A stretch of 43,151 nt of DNA. Source: Corallococcus sicarius. Its GTDB lineage: Bacteria; Myxococcota; Myxococcia; Myxococcales; Myxococcaceae. The stretch lies in the NCBI RefSeq assembly GCF_003611735.1, contig NZ_RAWG01000048.1, positions 1 through 43,151 on the forward strand. The letters are read 5' to 3'. Below the pieces are notes generated by a model, which saw nothing but the letters and a program-made list of their open reading frames with translations, had not been told where the DNA came from and did no database searches. The first letter of the stretch is position 1. The number at the start of each line of letters is the position of its first letter. Of this stretch, positions 35,103 to 42,852 are shown piece after piece. The translations under genes and the position numbers were made by a program.

Positions 35103-35876
35103 ATGAGGATGGAGCGGGTCGAGGAGACGCTGGAGCGCATCCGTCGCGAGGTCGCGCAGACGCCGGACGGCGTGCTGGCCTTCGATGGCGACGGCACGCT
35201 GTGGAGCGGGGACGTGGGGGACGACCTGTTCCTGGCCCTGCTGGAGCACGGCGGCGTGCGGCCCGAGGCTCGCGTGGGCCTGGAGCGGCTGGGTGCCCGG
35301 CATGGCGTGGAGGCCCATCCGGACACCGTGATGCTCGCGCGTGCCCTGTTCGCGGCGTTCGAGGCCGGGCGGCTTCCGGAGAAGGACACCTACGAGATGA
35401 TGGCGTGGGTGTTCGCGGGCTGGCACGTGGACGAGATGCGCGGCTTCGCCCAGGAGGTGGTGGCTCGCAAAGGCGTCGCCGGCCGCATCCATCCGGAGGC
35501 CCGCCGGGTGGTGGAGTGGGCCCGCGGCCAGGGCGTGGACTGTTACGTCGTCAGCGCGTCTCCGCGCGCGGTGGTGGAGGCCGCGGTGCGCGAGGTGGGG
35601 CTGACCGCCGAGTTCGTGCTGGCGTGCACACCGAGGGAGCAGGACGGACGGCTGCAGACGTCTGTCTTCGAGCCCGTGCCCTACGGCCCCGGCAAGGTGA
35701 ACTGTCTCAGGCAGCGCACGAGCCGGCCGCTCTGCGCCGCCTTTGGTGACAATGTGTTCGATCTGGATCTGCTGGCTGCGTCCCGCGTCCCCGTGGCCAT
35801 CCGGCCCAAGGCGCGGCTGCGCGAGCGTGCGGCGGAGCTGCCTTCGCTCGTGCAGTTGCAGCCCGAAGAGACCTGA
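35103..35876 (+). CDS. HAD-IB family phosphatase (SerB-like)
   Basis: 257 aa from the ATG at 35103, chosen because GAGG at 35090-35093 is nine bases upstream; an ATG at 35094 abuts that site. Motif I is DGDGT (28-32, with Asp28 and Asp30 the nucleophile and acid/base), motif II is VVSASPRAV, and motif IV is GDNVFDLDLL. These are complete, so it should be an active Mg-dependent phosphatase. HAD-IB members include phosphoserine phosphatase and phosphocholine/phosphoethanolamine phosphatases; the substrate is not deducible. It stands alone, divergent from the DUF262-HipA pair. Confidence 0.87.
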   Translation: MRMERVEETLERIRREVAQTPDGVLAFDGDGTLWSGDVGDDLFLALLEHGGVRPEARVGLERLGARHGVEAHPDTVMLARALFAAFEAGRLPEKDTYEMMAWVFAGWHVDEMRGFAQEVVARKGVAGRIHPEARRVVEWARGQGVDCYVVSASPRAVVEAAVREVGLTAEFVLACTPREQDGRLQTSVFEPVPYGPGKVNCLRQRTSRPLCAAFGDNVFDLDLLAASRVPVAIRPKARLRERAAELPSLVQLQPEET

Positions 35877-35886
35877 GGCGGGAGCG

Positions 35887-35928
35887 CGCCGCTTCGCGAG
35901 ACTGAAACCTCCAGTCCACGAAGCGGCG
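35887..35928. terminator. Bidirectional terminator between HAD and OmpA genes
   Basis: CGCCGCTTCG (35887-35896) pairs perfectly with CGAAGCGGCG (35919-35928), and GACTG (35900-35904) with CAGTC (35912-35916) inside. It lies between convergent stops at 35876 and 35949. Confidence 0.75.
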
Positions 35929-35948
35929 TCACCGCGCCGCAGCCGGGG

Positions 35949-37646
35949 TCAGCGCCCCATCTCTCCGCCCGTCACGACGAACTCCACGCGGCGGTTCGCC
36001 GTCAGGCCTTCAGGCGTGTCGTTGGACATCAACGGACGCGTCGGCCCGTAGCCCTTCGCCTCCAGGCGGTTGCCCGCGACGCCTCGCTGAATCAGATACG
36101 CGCGCACGCGGTCCGCGCGCTGCTGGCTCAGGGTGCGGTTCAGCTCCTCGGGGCCGGTGTTGTCCGTGTGGCCTTCAATCCGGATCTGCAGCTTCGGATT
36201 CGCCTTCAGGTAGTCCGCGATGGCGTCCAGCTGCCGCTGCTCCTCCTCGTGGAACTCGGCCTGACCCACCGGGAACTGCACGCGGTGATCCAGCGGCGAC
36301 TTCGTGTCCTCCACCGGAGTCTTGGGCTCCTCGGGCTTCGGCTCGACGGGCTTGGGCTCCTCGGGCTTGGGCTCCTCGGGCTTCGGCTCGACAGGCTTGG
36401 GCTCCTCGCGCACGGGGCAGCCGCGATTCGACGCGGGGCCTGCTTCCTGCGGGCAGCCGTCCTCGTCATCCGCGACGCTGTCTCCATCCGAGTCGGGCGG
36501 CGGGCAACCCTTGTAGCGCGGAGAGCCCGCGACCGTGGCGCACTGGTCCTCGCGATCCACCACGCCGTCGCTGTCCGAGTCCTTGTCCGGGCAGCCCGCG
36601 TTGTCCACGGAGCCGGCCTCCAGCGGGCAGCGATCATCCCGGTTCTTCACCGAGTCGCCGTCGTCATCCTGATCCGGGCACTCCTCCGGCGTGTGGCTCC
36701 GGCCGCTCTGGCACTTGTCCTCACGCGGCGAAGGCTTGTTCGCCCACGCGATGCCCGCGGCCAGCCGGAACGACGGCGTGCCCGGGATGTCCGTGAAGCC
36801 ATGGCCCGCGAGCGCGAACGCCTCGAAGCCCATGCCCACCGGCAGACGCAGGCCTCCGAGCAGCTCCAGCGCCAGGTCCGACTCCACGAGGGACTCGGCG
36901 GCCTCCAGCGCGATCTCGCCTCGCAGCCCTTCGCCGCGCGTGGCCACCACCAGGCCCTGCTCCAGCTCCGTGCCCACGTCGCGGCCGGGTTCGATCTCGC
37001 GGGAGCGGATCCGCACGCCCGCGCTCGCACCCAGGGCCAGCGGTCCCACCTCGCGGCTCACCGCCACGCGGGGCGCGATCTGGAACCCGGCCCAGCCCTG
37101 CTGCCGGCCGAACGCGTCCGCCGTGCCACCGGGCAGCCCCACGTCCAGGCCCAGGCCGAGGAACACCGGGTCTCCGTCCTCGCGACGCAGCAGCGCGTAG
37201 CGGGCGCCCAGCTCGGGCGTTCCCAGTCCGTAGGACTGCGGCGCCGTCACACCCGCCAGCGTCTCCGCGCCATGTCCGCCCTGGGAGATGATGACGGGCA
37301 GCTTCGCGGACAACTCCAGGCGATCCACCGGCGACCACGCGCCGGCGAGCCAGCCCGCGGTGCGGTAGTGCAGGATGGAGCGCTCCGCCCCATCGCTGCC
37401 CTTCAACAACAGGATGCCGCGCTCGTAGTTGACCATGAGGAGCAGGCGGTAGCCGCCCTCGGGGAGCACGTTGCCGGTGTCCACCAGCATCGAGTCCGTG
37501 GCCGCGGGCGTGAAGCGCAGGCGCTCCAGGTCCAACGGGCGCAGGGGACTCGAGAGGCTCTGGCCAAAGGCAGCGGGTGCAACGGCGGTGGCCAGCAGCG
37601 CGGCCAGCGCCCATCTCTGTGCCTGTGTACGCAAGGGGAGGTCCAT
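35949..37646 (-). CDS. OmpA-family protein with thrombospondin type-3 repeats
   Basis: 565 aa from the ATG at 37646, which yields a typical Sec signal peptide (MDLPLRTQAQRWALAALL, cleavage after AFG); an ATG at 37691, three bases past the upstream stop, would add 15 residues. A beta-rich 300-residue region is likely an outer-membrane or periplasmic barrel-like domain. Then come about four calcium-binding type-3 repeats (DQDDDGDSVKNRDDRC, DSDSDGVVDREDQC, DSDGDSVADDEDGC), a Pro-Glu-Lys-rich spacer, and a C-terminal OmpA domain with RIEGHTDNTG that binds peptidoglycan. Likely anchors the envelope. Directly downstream of the Kelch gene. Confidence 0.88.
   Translation of the reverse strand: MDLPLRTQAQRWALAALLATAVAPAAFGQSLSSPLRPLDLERLRFTPAATDSMLVDTGNVLPEGGYRLLLMVNYERGILLLKGSDGAERSILHYRTAGWLAGAWSPVDRLELSAKLPVIISQGGHGAETLAGVTAPQSYGLGTPELGARYALLRREDGDPVFLGLGLDVGLPGGTADAFGRQQGWAGFQIAPRVAVSREVGPLALGASAGVRIRSREIEPGRDVGTELEQGLVVATRGEGLRGEIALEAAESLVESDLALELLGGLRLPVGMGFEAFALAGHGFTDIPGTPSFRLAAGIAWANKPSPREDKCQSGRSHTPEECPDQDDDGDSVKNRDDRCPLEAGSVDNAGCPDKDSDSDGVVDREDQCATVAGSPRYKGCPPPDSDGDSVADDEDGCPQEAGPASNRGCPVREEPKPVEPKPEEPKPEEPKPVEPKPEEPKTPVEDTKSPLDHRVQFPVGQAEFHEEEQRQLDAIADYLKANPKLQIRIEGHTDNTGPEELNRTLSQQRADRVRAYLIQRGVAGNRLEAKGYGPTRPLMSNDTPEGLTANRRVEFVVTGGEMGR
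36321..36408 (-). repeat. Tandem 18-30 bp repeats encoding a Glu-Pro-Lys-Pro spacer
   Basis: Near-identical units encode EPKP/EEPKP/VEPKP repeats between the calcium-repeat region and the OmpA domain. Such tracts can change copy number by slippage and probably span the peptidoglycan gap. Confidence 0.7.
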
Positions 37647-37694
37647 TCGGGAAAGGAAGGAGCGTGCGAGACGTTCAGGTCCGGAGCGCATGGA

Positions 37695-40600
37695 TCAGCG
37701 AACCCCGGTGCTGGTGCGGCGGCGGCGCAGACCGGCCCACGACGCCAGCCCCGCGAGGAGCGCCAGCGCGGAGGTCGCATCGCCCCCGGCGCTCTGGCAG
37801 CCGCCTCCGGCGATGGACACCACCGTGGCCTGGACCGCGACCCGGAACGTACACTGCGCGGAGTTGCCGGCCTCATCCGTGGCGGTGACGGTGACCTGCG
37901 TGGAGCCCGGCGCGAACGTGCTGCCCGACGCGGGCGAGGATGTGATGGTCGGCGTCGCCGTGACAGCGTCCGTGGCCGTGGGCTCGAACGTCACCTGCGC
38001 GCCCGAGGCGTCCGTGATCGCCGTCTGATCCGACGGGCACGTCACCGAGGGCGGGGTGGTGTCCTGCACCGTGACGAGGAACGAGCACGAGGCCGGGACG
38101 CCGCCCGCGGTGTTGGCGGTGACGGTCGTCGTGCCGCGCGGGAACCGGGAGCCCGAGGGCACCGAGTAGTTCACCGGCGTGCCCACCTGGCTCGGCACGG
38201 CGGGATCGTAGGTGACCACGGCGCCATCCGGGCCCGTCGCTTCGGCGGTGACGTCCGCGGGGCACGTGAGGGTCGGAGGCGGCCCGGCCGTGACGGTGAT
38301 GTTCACCGTGCCCAGGTTGCTGTCCTGGATGCAGTCGCGGACGCGGAAGTCGAAGCTGTCCGCGCCCACGTACCCCGCCTCGGGCGTGTACGTGAGGTTG
38401 GGCGGCGTGCCGCTCAGCGTGCCGTGCAGCGGCTGGCGCACGATGGTCCAGGTCAGCACCTGGCCCGCGTCCGGATCCGTCGCGGTGAGGGTGATGGGCA
38501 GGGCCGTGTCCGAACCCGTGGCCACGTCCTGGTTCAGCGCCGCGGGCGTCTGGTTCGCCACCACCTGCACCATGCGTCCGCCGGGGATGCCGTTGGCGAA
38601 GACGGTGAGCGCATAGGGGCCCAGTGGGACGCTGACGGGCACGGTCACCGTCGCGCGCGTCTGCGACGTGTCGGAGCCAGGGAGCGTCAGGAGGCGCTCG
38701 CCCTCCGCGGACAGGAGGCGCACGAGGGGGAAGTCGGTGGGGGAGTCGCCAGTGGAGGCGCCGCCGCTCGCGCCGGAGATGCCCCGGAACAGCAGGCCTT
38801 CGAGCACCGTGGGGCAGGCGGGGACGAGGGTCTCCGGACGGGTGACGACCGGCCTCCAGGCGGGGAGGGCTCCGGTGTCGTCGAACAGCTCGGCGTTGGT
38901 GGTGTCCGCGCCTCCCGCGAGGAGGACCTCGCCCGAGGGCAGGGCGACGGAGACGAGGCCTCCGCGCGAGGCCGGGGCGTTGACGGTGCTCCAGACGCGG
39001 GTGATGGGATCGTAGACCTCCGCCACATCACTGAACGCGCTCAACACGGTCAGGCCGCCCGCGACCAGGACCTTGCCAGACGGCATCAGCGTGGCGGTGT
39101 GGAGCCAGCGCGGCTGCGCGAGCGCCCCGACGGAGGACCACGTGTTCGTGCCAGGGTCGTAGAGCTCCGAGGACGCAAGCTCCGTGAGGCCCGCGAGCCC
39201 GCCGGTCGCGAGGACCTGGCCCGAGGGCAGGAGCGTCAGCGTCAGCTCATCACGGCCCTGGGCGAGTGCCGCCGCGGGGGCCCAGGTGTTGGTCGTGGGG
39301 TCGTACAGGTCCGCCGAAGCGAGTGCCGTGCCGACGTTGTCATGACCTCCGGCGACGAGCACCCTGCCGCTGGGGAGCAGCACGGCGGCGTGGCCCGCGC
39401 GGATCCGGGGTGCGGACGCCAGCGGGGTCCACGTGTTGCTCCCGGGCGCGTACCGCTCCACGGCGCTGAGCACGGCCGCATTGCGCTGACCTCCGACCAC
39501 CAGCACCGTCCCATCGGGGAGGAGCGTGGCGGTGTGGATGTGCCGTGGAGTGGTGAGCGATGCCGTCAGGGTCCAGGTGTTGGAGGCCGCGTTGTAGCGC
39601 TCGGTGGCGGTCACCGACGTGCCGCCAACCCGGCCGCCCACGACCAGCACCTCACCCGAAGGCAGGACGGTCGCGGTGGCGCGCTCGCGAGGCGTGGAGA
39701 GGGCCGGTGCGGAAGTCCAGGTGTTCGCCGTCCGGTCATAGAGCTCCACGGCCGTGGACGAGGCGCCGCTTCCGTCACGGCCGCCCGCGACGAGCACCCT
39801 GCCCGTGGGCAGCAGCGCCACCATGGGGTCGCTCCGGGGCGTGCCCATGACCCCGGCGGGGGACCACCGGCTGACGGCGGGGTCGTACAGCTCCGTCTCC
39901 GCGTAGAAGGTGAGGCTGCCCGGGCTGCTGTACCCGCCCGCCACCAGCACCTTGCCGGAGGGCAGCAGGGTCGCGGTGTGGTTCTCACGCCCGATGCTCA
40001 GCGACCCCGCGGCGGTCCACGTGCCCGTCGCGGGGTCGTAGACCTCCGAGACGACCTGCGGAGCCCGCGTGGAATCGGCGCCGCCTGAGACCAGGACCCT
40101 GCCATCGGGCAGCAGCGTGGCTGAATGACCTGACCGCGCGAACGCGAGACTGCCGGTGGCGGTCCAGGTGTTGGCCGCCGGGTCGTAGATTTCCGAGGCG
40201 GTGGTGATGCCCCCCGCGGCGAACCCGCCCGCGACGAGCACGCGGCCGTCGGGGAGCAGCGTGCTGGTGAAGTAGTGCCGGGGCGTCAGCGGGGGCGCGG
40301 CGGCGGTCCAGGTGCCCGTCGTGGGGTCATAGCGGTCGGCGCCAGGGACCTCACCCGCCTGGTTGAAGCCGCTCACCGCGAGCACCTGCCCGTTGCGCAG
40401 CAGCGTGGCGGAGTGCGCGTTCCGGCCCAGGGTCATGGCGCCGGTGGGGAGGAACGTGTTGCTCGCGGGGTCGTACAGCTCCGCGGAGGCGAGCCGGACG
40501 CCGCCGCTGCCGGTGCCACCCGCGACCAGCACCTGGCCCGAGTTCAGCAGCGTGACGGTGGGGAGCCCGCGGGTCTGCGCCATGTTGCCCGTGGGGGTCC

Positions 40601-41018
40601 ACGTGCCCGTCGCGGGATCATAGAGCCGTCCCGAAGTGGAGCCGTCGGTCAGCGCGAGCACCTTGCCGTTGGGAAGCAGCAGGGCCGCGGTGACGTTGCC
40701 CTGGAGGCCGGAGTCGCCGGCATCGCGCCAGGTGCCGGTGGCGGGGTTGTAGAGCTCCGCCACGGTGACGAACCCGAGCCTGTTGACGCCGTTGACGACC
40801 AGCAGCTCGCCGGAGGGGAGCAGGACGGCGCCATGTTGCCCGCGTGTGCGGGCCATGGGCGCGGTAGCGGTCCAGCCCGGCGCGGAGGCCAGCGGGGTCT
40901 TCGCGGAGGAGGGCGCGCCCTCGCCCGAGGAGGGGTGGTCCTTCGCGCTACAGGCCAGCAGGCTCACGCCCGCGACCAACACCAGGATCCTGCTCCAGAC
41001 AGCGTGCTGTGACCGCAT
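37695..41018 (-). CDS. Kelch-repeat surface protein, lipobox N-terminus and MYXO-CTERM-like tail
   Basis: 1107 aa from the ATG at 41018, which has GGAG about 10 bases upstream; a GTG at 41048 is less likely. The signal ends in VSLLAC, a good lipobox. About 14 Kelch repeats (pattern TATLLPSGxVLVAGG then LYDPxTxTW) occupy the first 700 residues, enough for two seven-bladed propellers. Next are a cadherin/VCBS-like domain (ITLTATDPDAGQVLTW), two HYR-like domains (TCPADVTAEATGPDGA, VTCPSDQTAITDASGA), and a C-terminal GGGCQSAGGD, hydrophobic stretch and RRRR, the MYXO-CTERM pattern processed by myxosortase. Probably a large surface adhesion or enzyme protein. OmpA gene follows three bases later if its longer start is used. 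Confidence 0.88.
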   Translation of the reverse strand: MRSQHAVWSRILVLVAGVSLLACSAKDHPSSGEGAPSSAKTPLASAPGWTATAPMARTRGQHGAVLLPSGELLVVNGVNRLGFVTVAELYNPATGTWRDAGDSGLQGNVTAALLLPNGKVLALTDGSTSGRLYDPATGTWTPTGNMAQTRGLPTVTLLNSGQVLVAGGTGSGGVRLASAELYDPASNTFLPTGAMTLGRNAHSATLLRNGQVLAVSGFNQAGEVPGADRYDPTTGTWTAAAPPLTPRHYFTSTLLPDGRVLVAGGFAAGGITTASEIYDPAANTWTATGSLAFARSGHSATLLPDGRVLVSGGADSTRAPQVVSEVYDPATGTWTAAGSLSIGRENHTATLLPSGKVLVAGGYSSPGSLTFYAETELYDPAVSRWSPAGVMGTPRSDPMVALLPTGRVLVAGGRDGSGASSTAVELYDRTANTWTSAPALSTPRERATATVLPSGEVLVVGGRVGGTSVTATERYNAASNTWTLTASLTTPRHIHTATLLPDGTVLVVGGQRNAAVLSAVERYAPGSNTWTPLASAPRIRAGHAAVLLPSGRVLVAGGHDNVGTALASADLYDPTTNTWAPAAALAQGRDELTLTLLPSGQVLATGGLAGLTELASSELYDPGTNTWSSVGALAQPRWLHTATLMPSGKVLVAGGLTVLSAFSDVAEVYDPITRVWSTVNAPASRGGLVSVALPSGEVLLAGGADTTNAELFDDTGALPAWRPVVTRPETLVPACPTVLEGLLFRGISGASGGASTGDSPTDFPLVRLLSAEGERLLTLPGSDTSQTRATVTVPVSVPLGPYALTVFANGIPGGRMVQVVANQTPAALNQDVATGSDTALPITLTATDPDAGQVLTWTIVRQPLHGTLSGTPPNLTYTPEAGYVGADSFDFRVRDCIQDSNLGTVNITVTAGPPPTLTCPADVTAEATGPDGAVVTYDPAVPSQVGTPVNYSVPSGSRFPRGTTTVTANTAGGVPASCSFLVTVQDTTPPSVTCPSDQTAITDASGAQVTFEPTATDAVTATPTITSSPASGSTFAPGSTQVTVTATDEAGNSAQCTFRVAVQATVVSIAGGGCQSAGGDATSALALLAGLASWAGLRRRRTSTGVR
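38850..40880 (-). repeat. Fourteen Kelch repeats
   Basis: Roughly 48-residue units; I count 14 YDP/YNP-type blade ends, from LYNPATGTW to the degenerate ELFDDTGALPAW. The number equals two seven-bladed beta-propellers. Confidence 0.75.
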
Positions 41019-41144
41019 CGAACGAACTCCGATCCGCGAGGCCGGCACGGACGCAAGCGCGTCCGCCCACCGTGAACAACCGGCAGCGGCTTACCAGCGG
41101 GTCGGGTGCGCGGGCAACGCGCGAGAAAAATCCTTTGCGGTTGA

Positions 41145-42116
41145 TCAATCGAGGAAGCGGCGCCACCAGCGCCGGGCTTCCTCTTCCGTGAACCCGTCCC
41201 AGGTGTGGAAGGCAGAGAACTTCAACATCCAGGGCTCCAGGACCTTGGCGAGTTCACGATAGGCCGGCAGGGACTGGCCCGCTTTCAGGTCTCCGGGCAG
41301 CGGGGCGAAGCCCAGGGTGACCAGGGCGCGTCCTTCGGTGAGTTCCAGCACGGTGGTGTCGGGTGAGTTCAGGCGTGAGCGGAGCGTCCGAGGGCCACCC
41401 ATGGCTTCGAGCACGGGTGGGCCCAGGAAGTTCAACCAATGCACGCCGTCGACCTGGGCGCCCTGGCCCATCGTTGAACCTGCTCTGGGCACGCCCCAGC
41501 CAGGATGCTGGAACAGTTCTTCCTTGATGCGGGGGAGAGCTCGCCACAGGCCCCTGGAGTATGCGAACGACAGTCCGGCATGCCCCGTCGAGAAGGGGAG
41601 GGGGGCCGCGAGTGCCAGGGCCAATTCCCGGAGCGTATCAGGACCTCGTTCCTCCAGGAATCGAACCGGGACCGTGACGCTCAAGGTGCTGAGCGCCATC
41701 ACCTCAGGATGACGCCAGGGCAGTCGGGCGCGGTAGCTGAATGCGTAGCCATCCGCTTCCGAGGGGGCACCCGTGAGGAATGCATGGGTATCGAACTGTC
41801 TCTTGGTCAAAGTCCGGAACCACAGCGAGTCCTCGGCCAGATCCTCCATGAACTCATCCCCTGGAGATTCACCCAGCCTTGTGCGGATTTCGTCCCAGGT
41901 TTCTGGCGTGAGGGGAAATGGATCGCCTTCGGCGTCCCAGCTCGTGGTCAAGCCTCCAGGGTCTGAACCCACGGCTTGGAGGTAGGAGTCGAGCGTTCGG
42001 GGGATGTGCGCCGCCAATTCCCGATGATCATGGGGCATGTAGAACTCAATGCGCACGACTGGCTGGATGGATGGAATCCCCTTGCCGGGTGGCTCCAACG
42101 GAGGATGTCTATTCAC
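41145..42116 (-). CDS. DUF3396 immunity-type protein
   Basis: 323 aa from the GTG at 42116, which overlaps the upstream lipoprotein gene by eight bases. The C-terminal two thirds fit DUF3396: AGLSFAYSRGLW, VDGVHWLNFLGPPVLEAMGG, GRALVTLGFAPLPGD and LPAYRELAKVLEP. In enterobacterial type VI secretion, DUF3396 proteins (TsiV) are the immunity partners of VRR-Nuc toxins, and here the upstream gene carries a PD-(D/E)xK-like nuclease region. That strongly suggests toxin neutralisation in the cytoplasm. No signal peptide is present. The Kelch gene starts 126 bases downstream, with a short perfect hairpin at 41049-41064. Confidence 0.85.
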   Translation of the reverse strand: MNRHPPLEPPGKGIPSIQPVVRIEFYMPHDHRELAAHIPRTLDSYLQAVGSDPGGLTTSWDAEGDPFPLTPETWDEIRTRLGESPGDEFMEDLAEDSLWFRTLTKRQFDTHAFLTGAPSEADGYAFSYRARLPWRHPEVMALSTLSVTVPVRFLEERGPDTLRELALALAAPLPFSTGHAGLSFAYSRGLWRALPRIKEELFQHPGWGVPRAGSTMGQGAQVDGVHWLNFLGPPVLEAMGGPRTLRSRLNSPDTTVLELTEGRALVTLGFAPLPGDLKAGQSLPAYRELAKVLEPWMLKFSAFHTWDGFTEEEARRWWRRFLD

Positions 42117-42852
42117 GGCTGATCCCCAGCTGGGGTGTGATGATGGCCGGACTGCAATCTCCACCAAGACGTTTGTAGTCCTTGAGCTGTTGGAGCACTT
42201 CGGAAGCGCTGAACGGATTGTCTTTGCTTTTCGTGACGCAAGGGAATTTGAAATCGTAGACGCACTGGACCTGGTTCGGCTGGCCTGGGGCATGGAGGAC
42301 GATGTCGGGCTTCATCGACCCCTCCCATTGGTTCGTCAGTCCGTAGCCTCCTGTGCTCGCCTTGGGCCCGTAGCGTGGCTCGATGGAGACATGGTCAGGA
42401 AAAAGCCGGAGGATTTCACGCCGCACGCACTCGAATGCCAGCACATGTTTCATGGTGCCGAGTTCCACTTTTCGTGTGATCGCCTCGCCACGTCTTCGTC
42501 CGATCACCCGATTGCACTCGTCATCGTCCGGAATCTTCCCCTCGCCGTACTCACGTTTGTTGACCTGGGAGTTCGCCTCCTTCGCGCACTCCACCAGCAG
42601 GTACTCGATGCGCGCGACCTCCGCGGCTTCCAGGACGCGCAACGTGGCGCTGGCGGTCGCCGCCGCCCTCGCGGCCTGGCCCACCCAGGGGAGCACGGCT
42701 TCATTGCCCTGCAGGGTGTAACAGGCAGGGTTCCGAAGGCATCCGCTCGTCGCGGAGTCGGTCTGCTCGTAGCGGCTCGGACCCGTCGAAGCACAGGACA
42801 GGCAGAGCAGGATGACCAGCCCCCCCGGCCACCAGCGGCTGCCCTCAATCAT
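42109..42852 (-). CDS. Lipoprotein with PD-(D/E)xK-like nuclease tail, candidate SitA-type toxin
   Basis: 247 aa. The ATG at 42852 overlaps the upstream stop by eight bases. Residues 1-20 are a signal with LVILLCLSC; the lipobox is imperfect because Cys17 occupies -3. The mature part has scattered Cys (38, 44, 90, 113, 142) and an Arg-rich stretch. The C-terminal region has Glu141 in FECVRREIL, Pro182-Asp183 in KPDIVL and Asp200-Phe-Lys202 in VYDFKF, a PD-(D/E)xK arrangement. With the DUF3396 gene immediately downstream this resembles a toxin-immunity pair. Myxobacterial SitA toxins are lipoproteins with nuclease-type C-termini passed between cells by outer-membrane exchange; I infer the same route here. 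Confidence 0.78.
   Translation of the reverse strand: MIEGSRWWPGGLVILLCLSCASTGPSRYEQTDSATSGCLRNPACYTLQGNEAVLPWVGQAARAAATASATLRVLEAAEVARIEYLLVECAKEANSQVNKREYGEGKIPDDDECNRVIGRRRGEAITRKVELGTMKHVLAFECVRREILRLFPDHVSIEPRYGPKASTGGYGLTNQWEGSMKPDIVLHAPGQPNQVQCVYDFKFPCVTKSKDNPFSASEVLQQLKDYKRLGGDCSPAIITPQLGISRE

Noticed and set aside
36168-40088. A 1306-codon open frame on the plus strand opposite the Kelch and OmpA genes
   Set aside because: Its translation is Arg/Gly/His-rich with no domain, and it is the antisense of two clearly coding genes. Long antisense frames are expected at this GC bias.
41049-41064. Perfect short hairpin GGACGC-AAGC-GCGTCC as a terminator before the Kelch gene
   Set aside because: Only six pairs, no T-run and 31 bases before a start codon; it could be chance in this GC-rich DNA.
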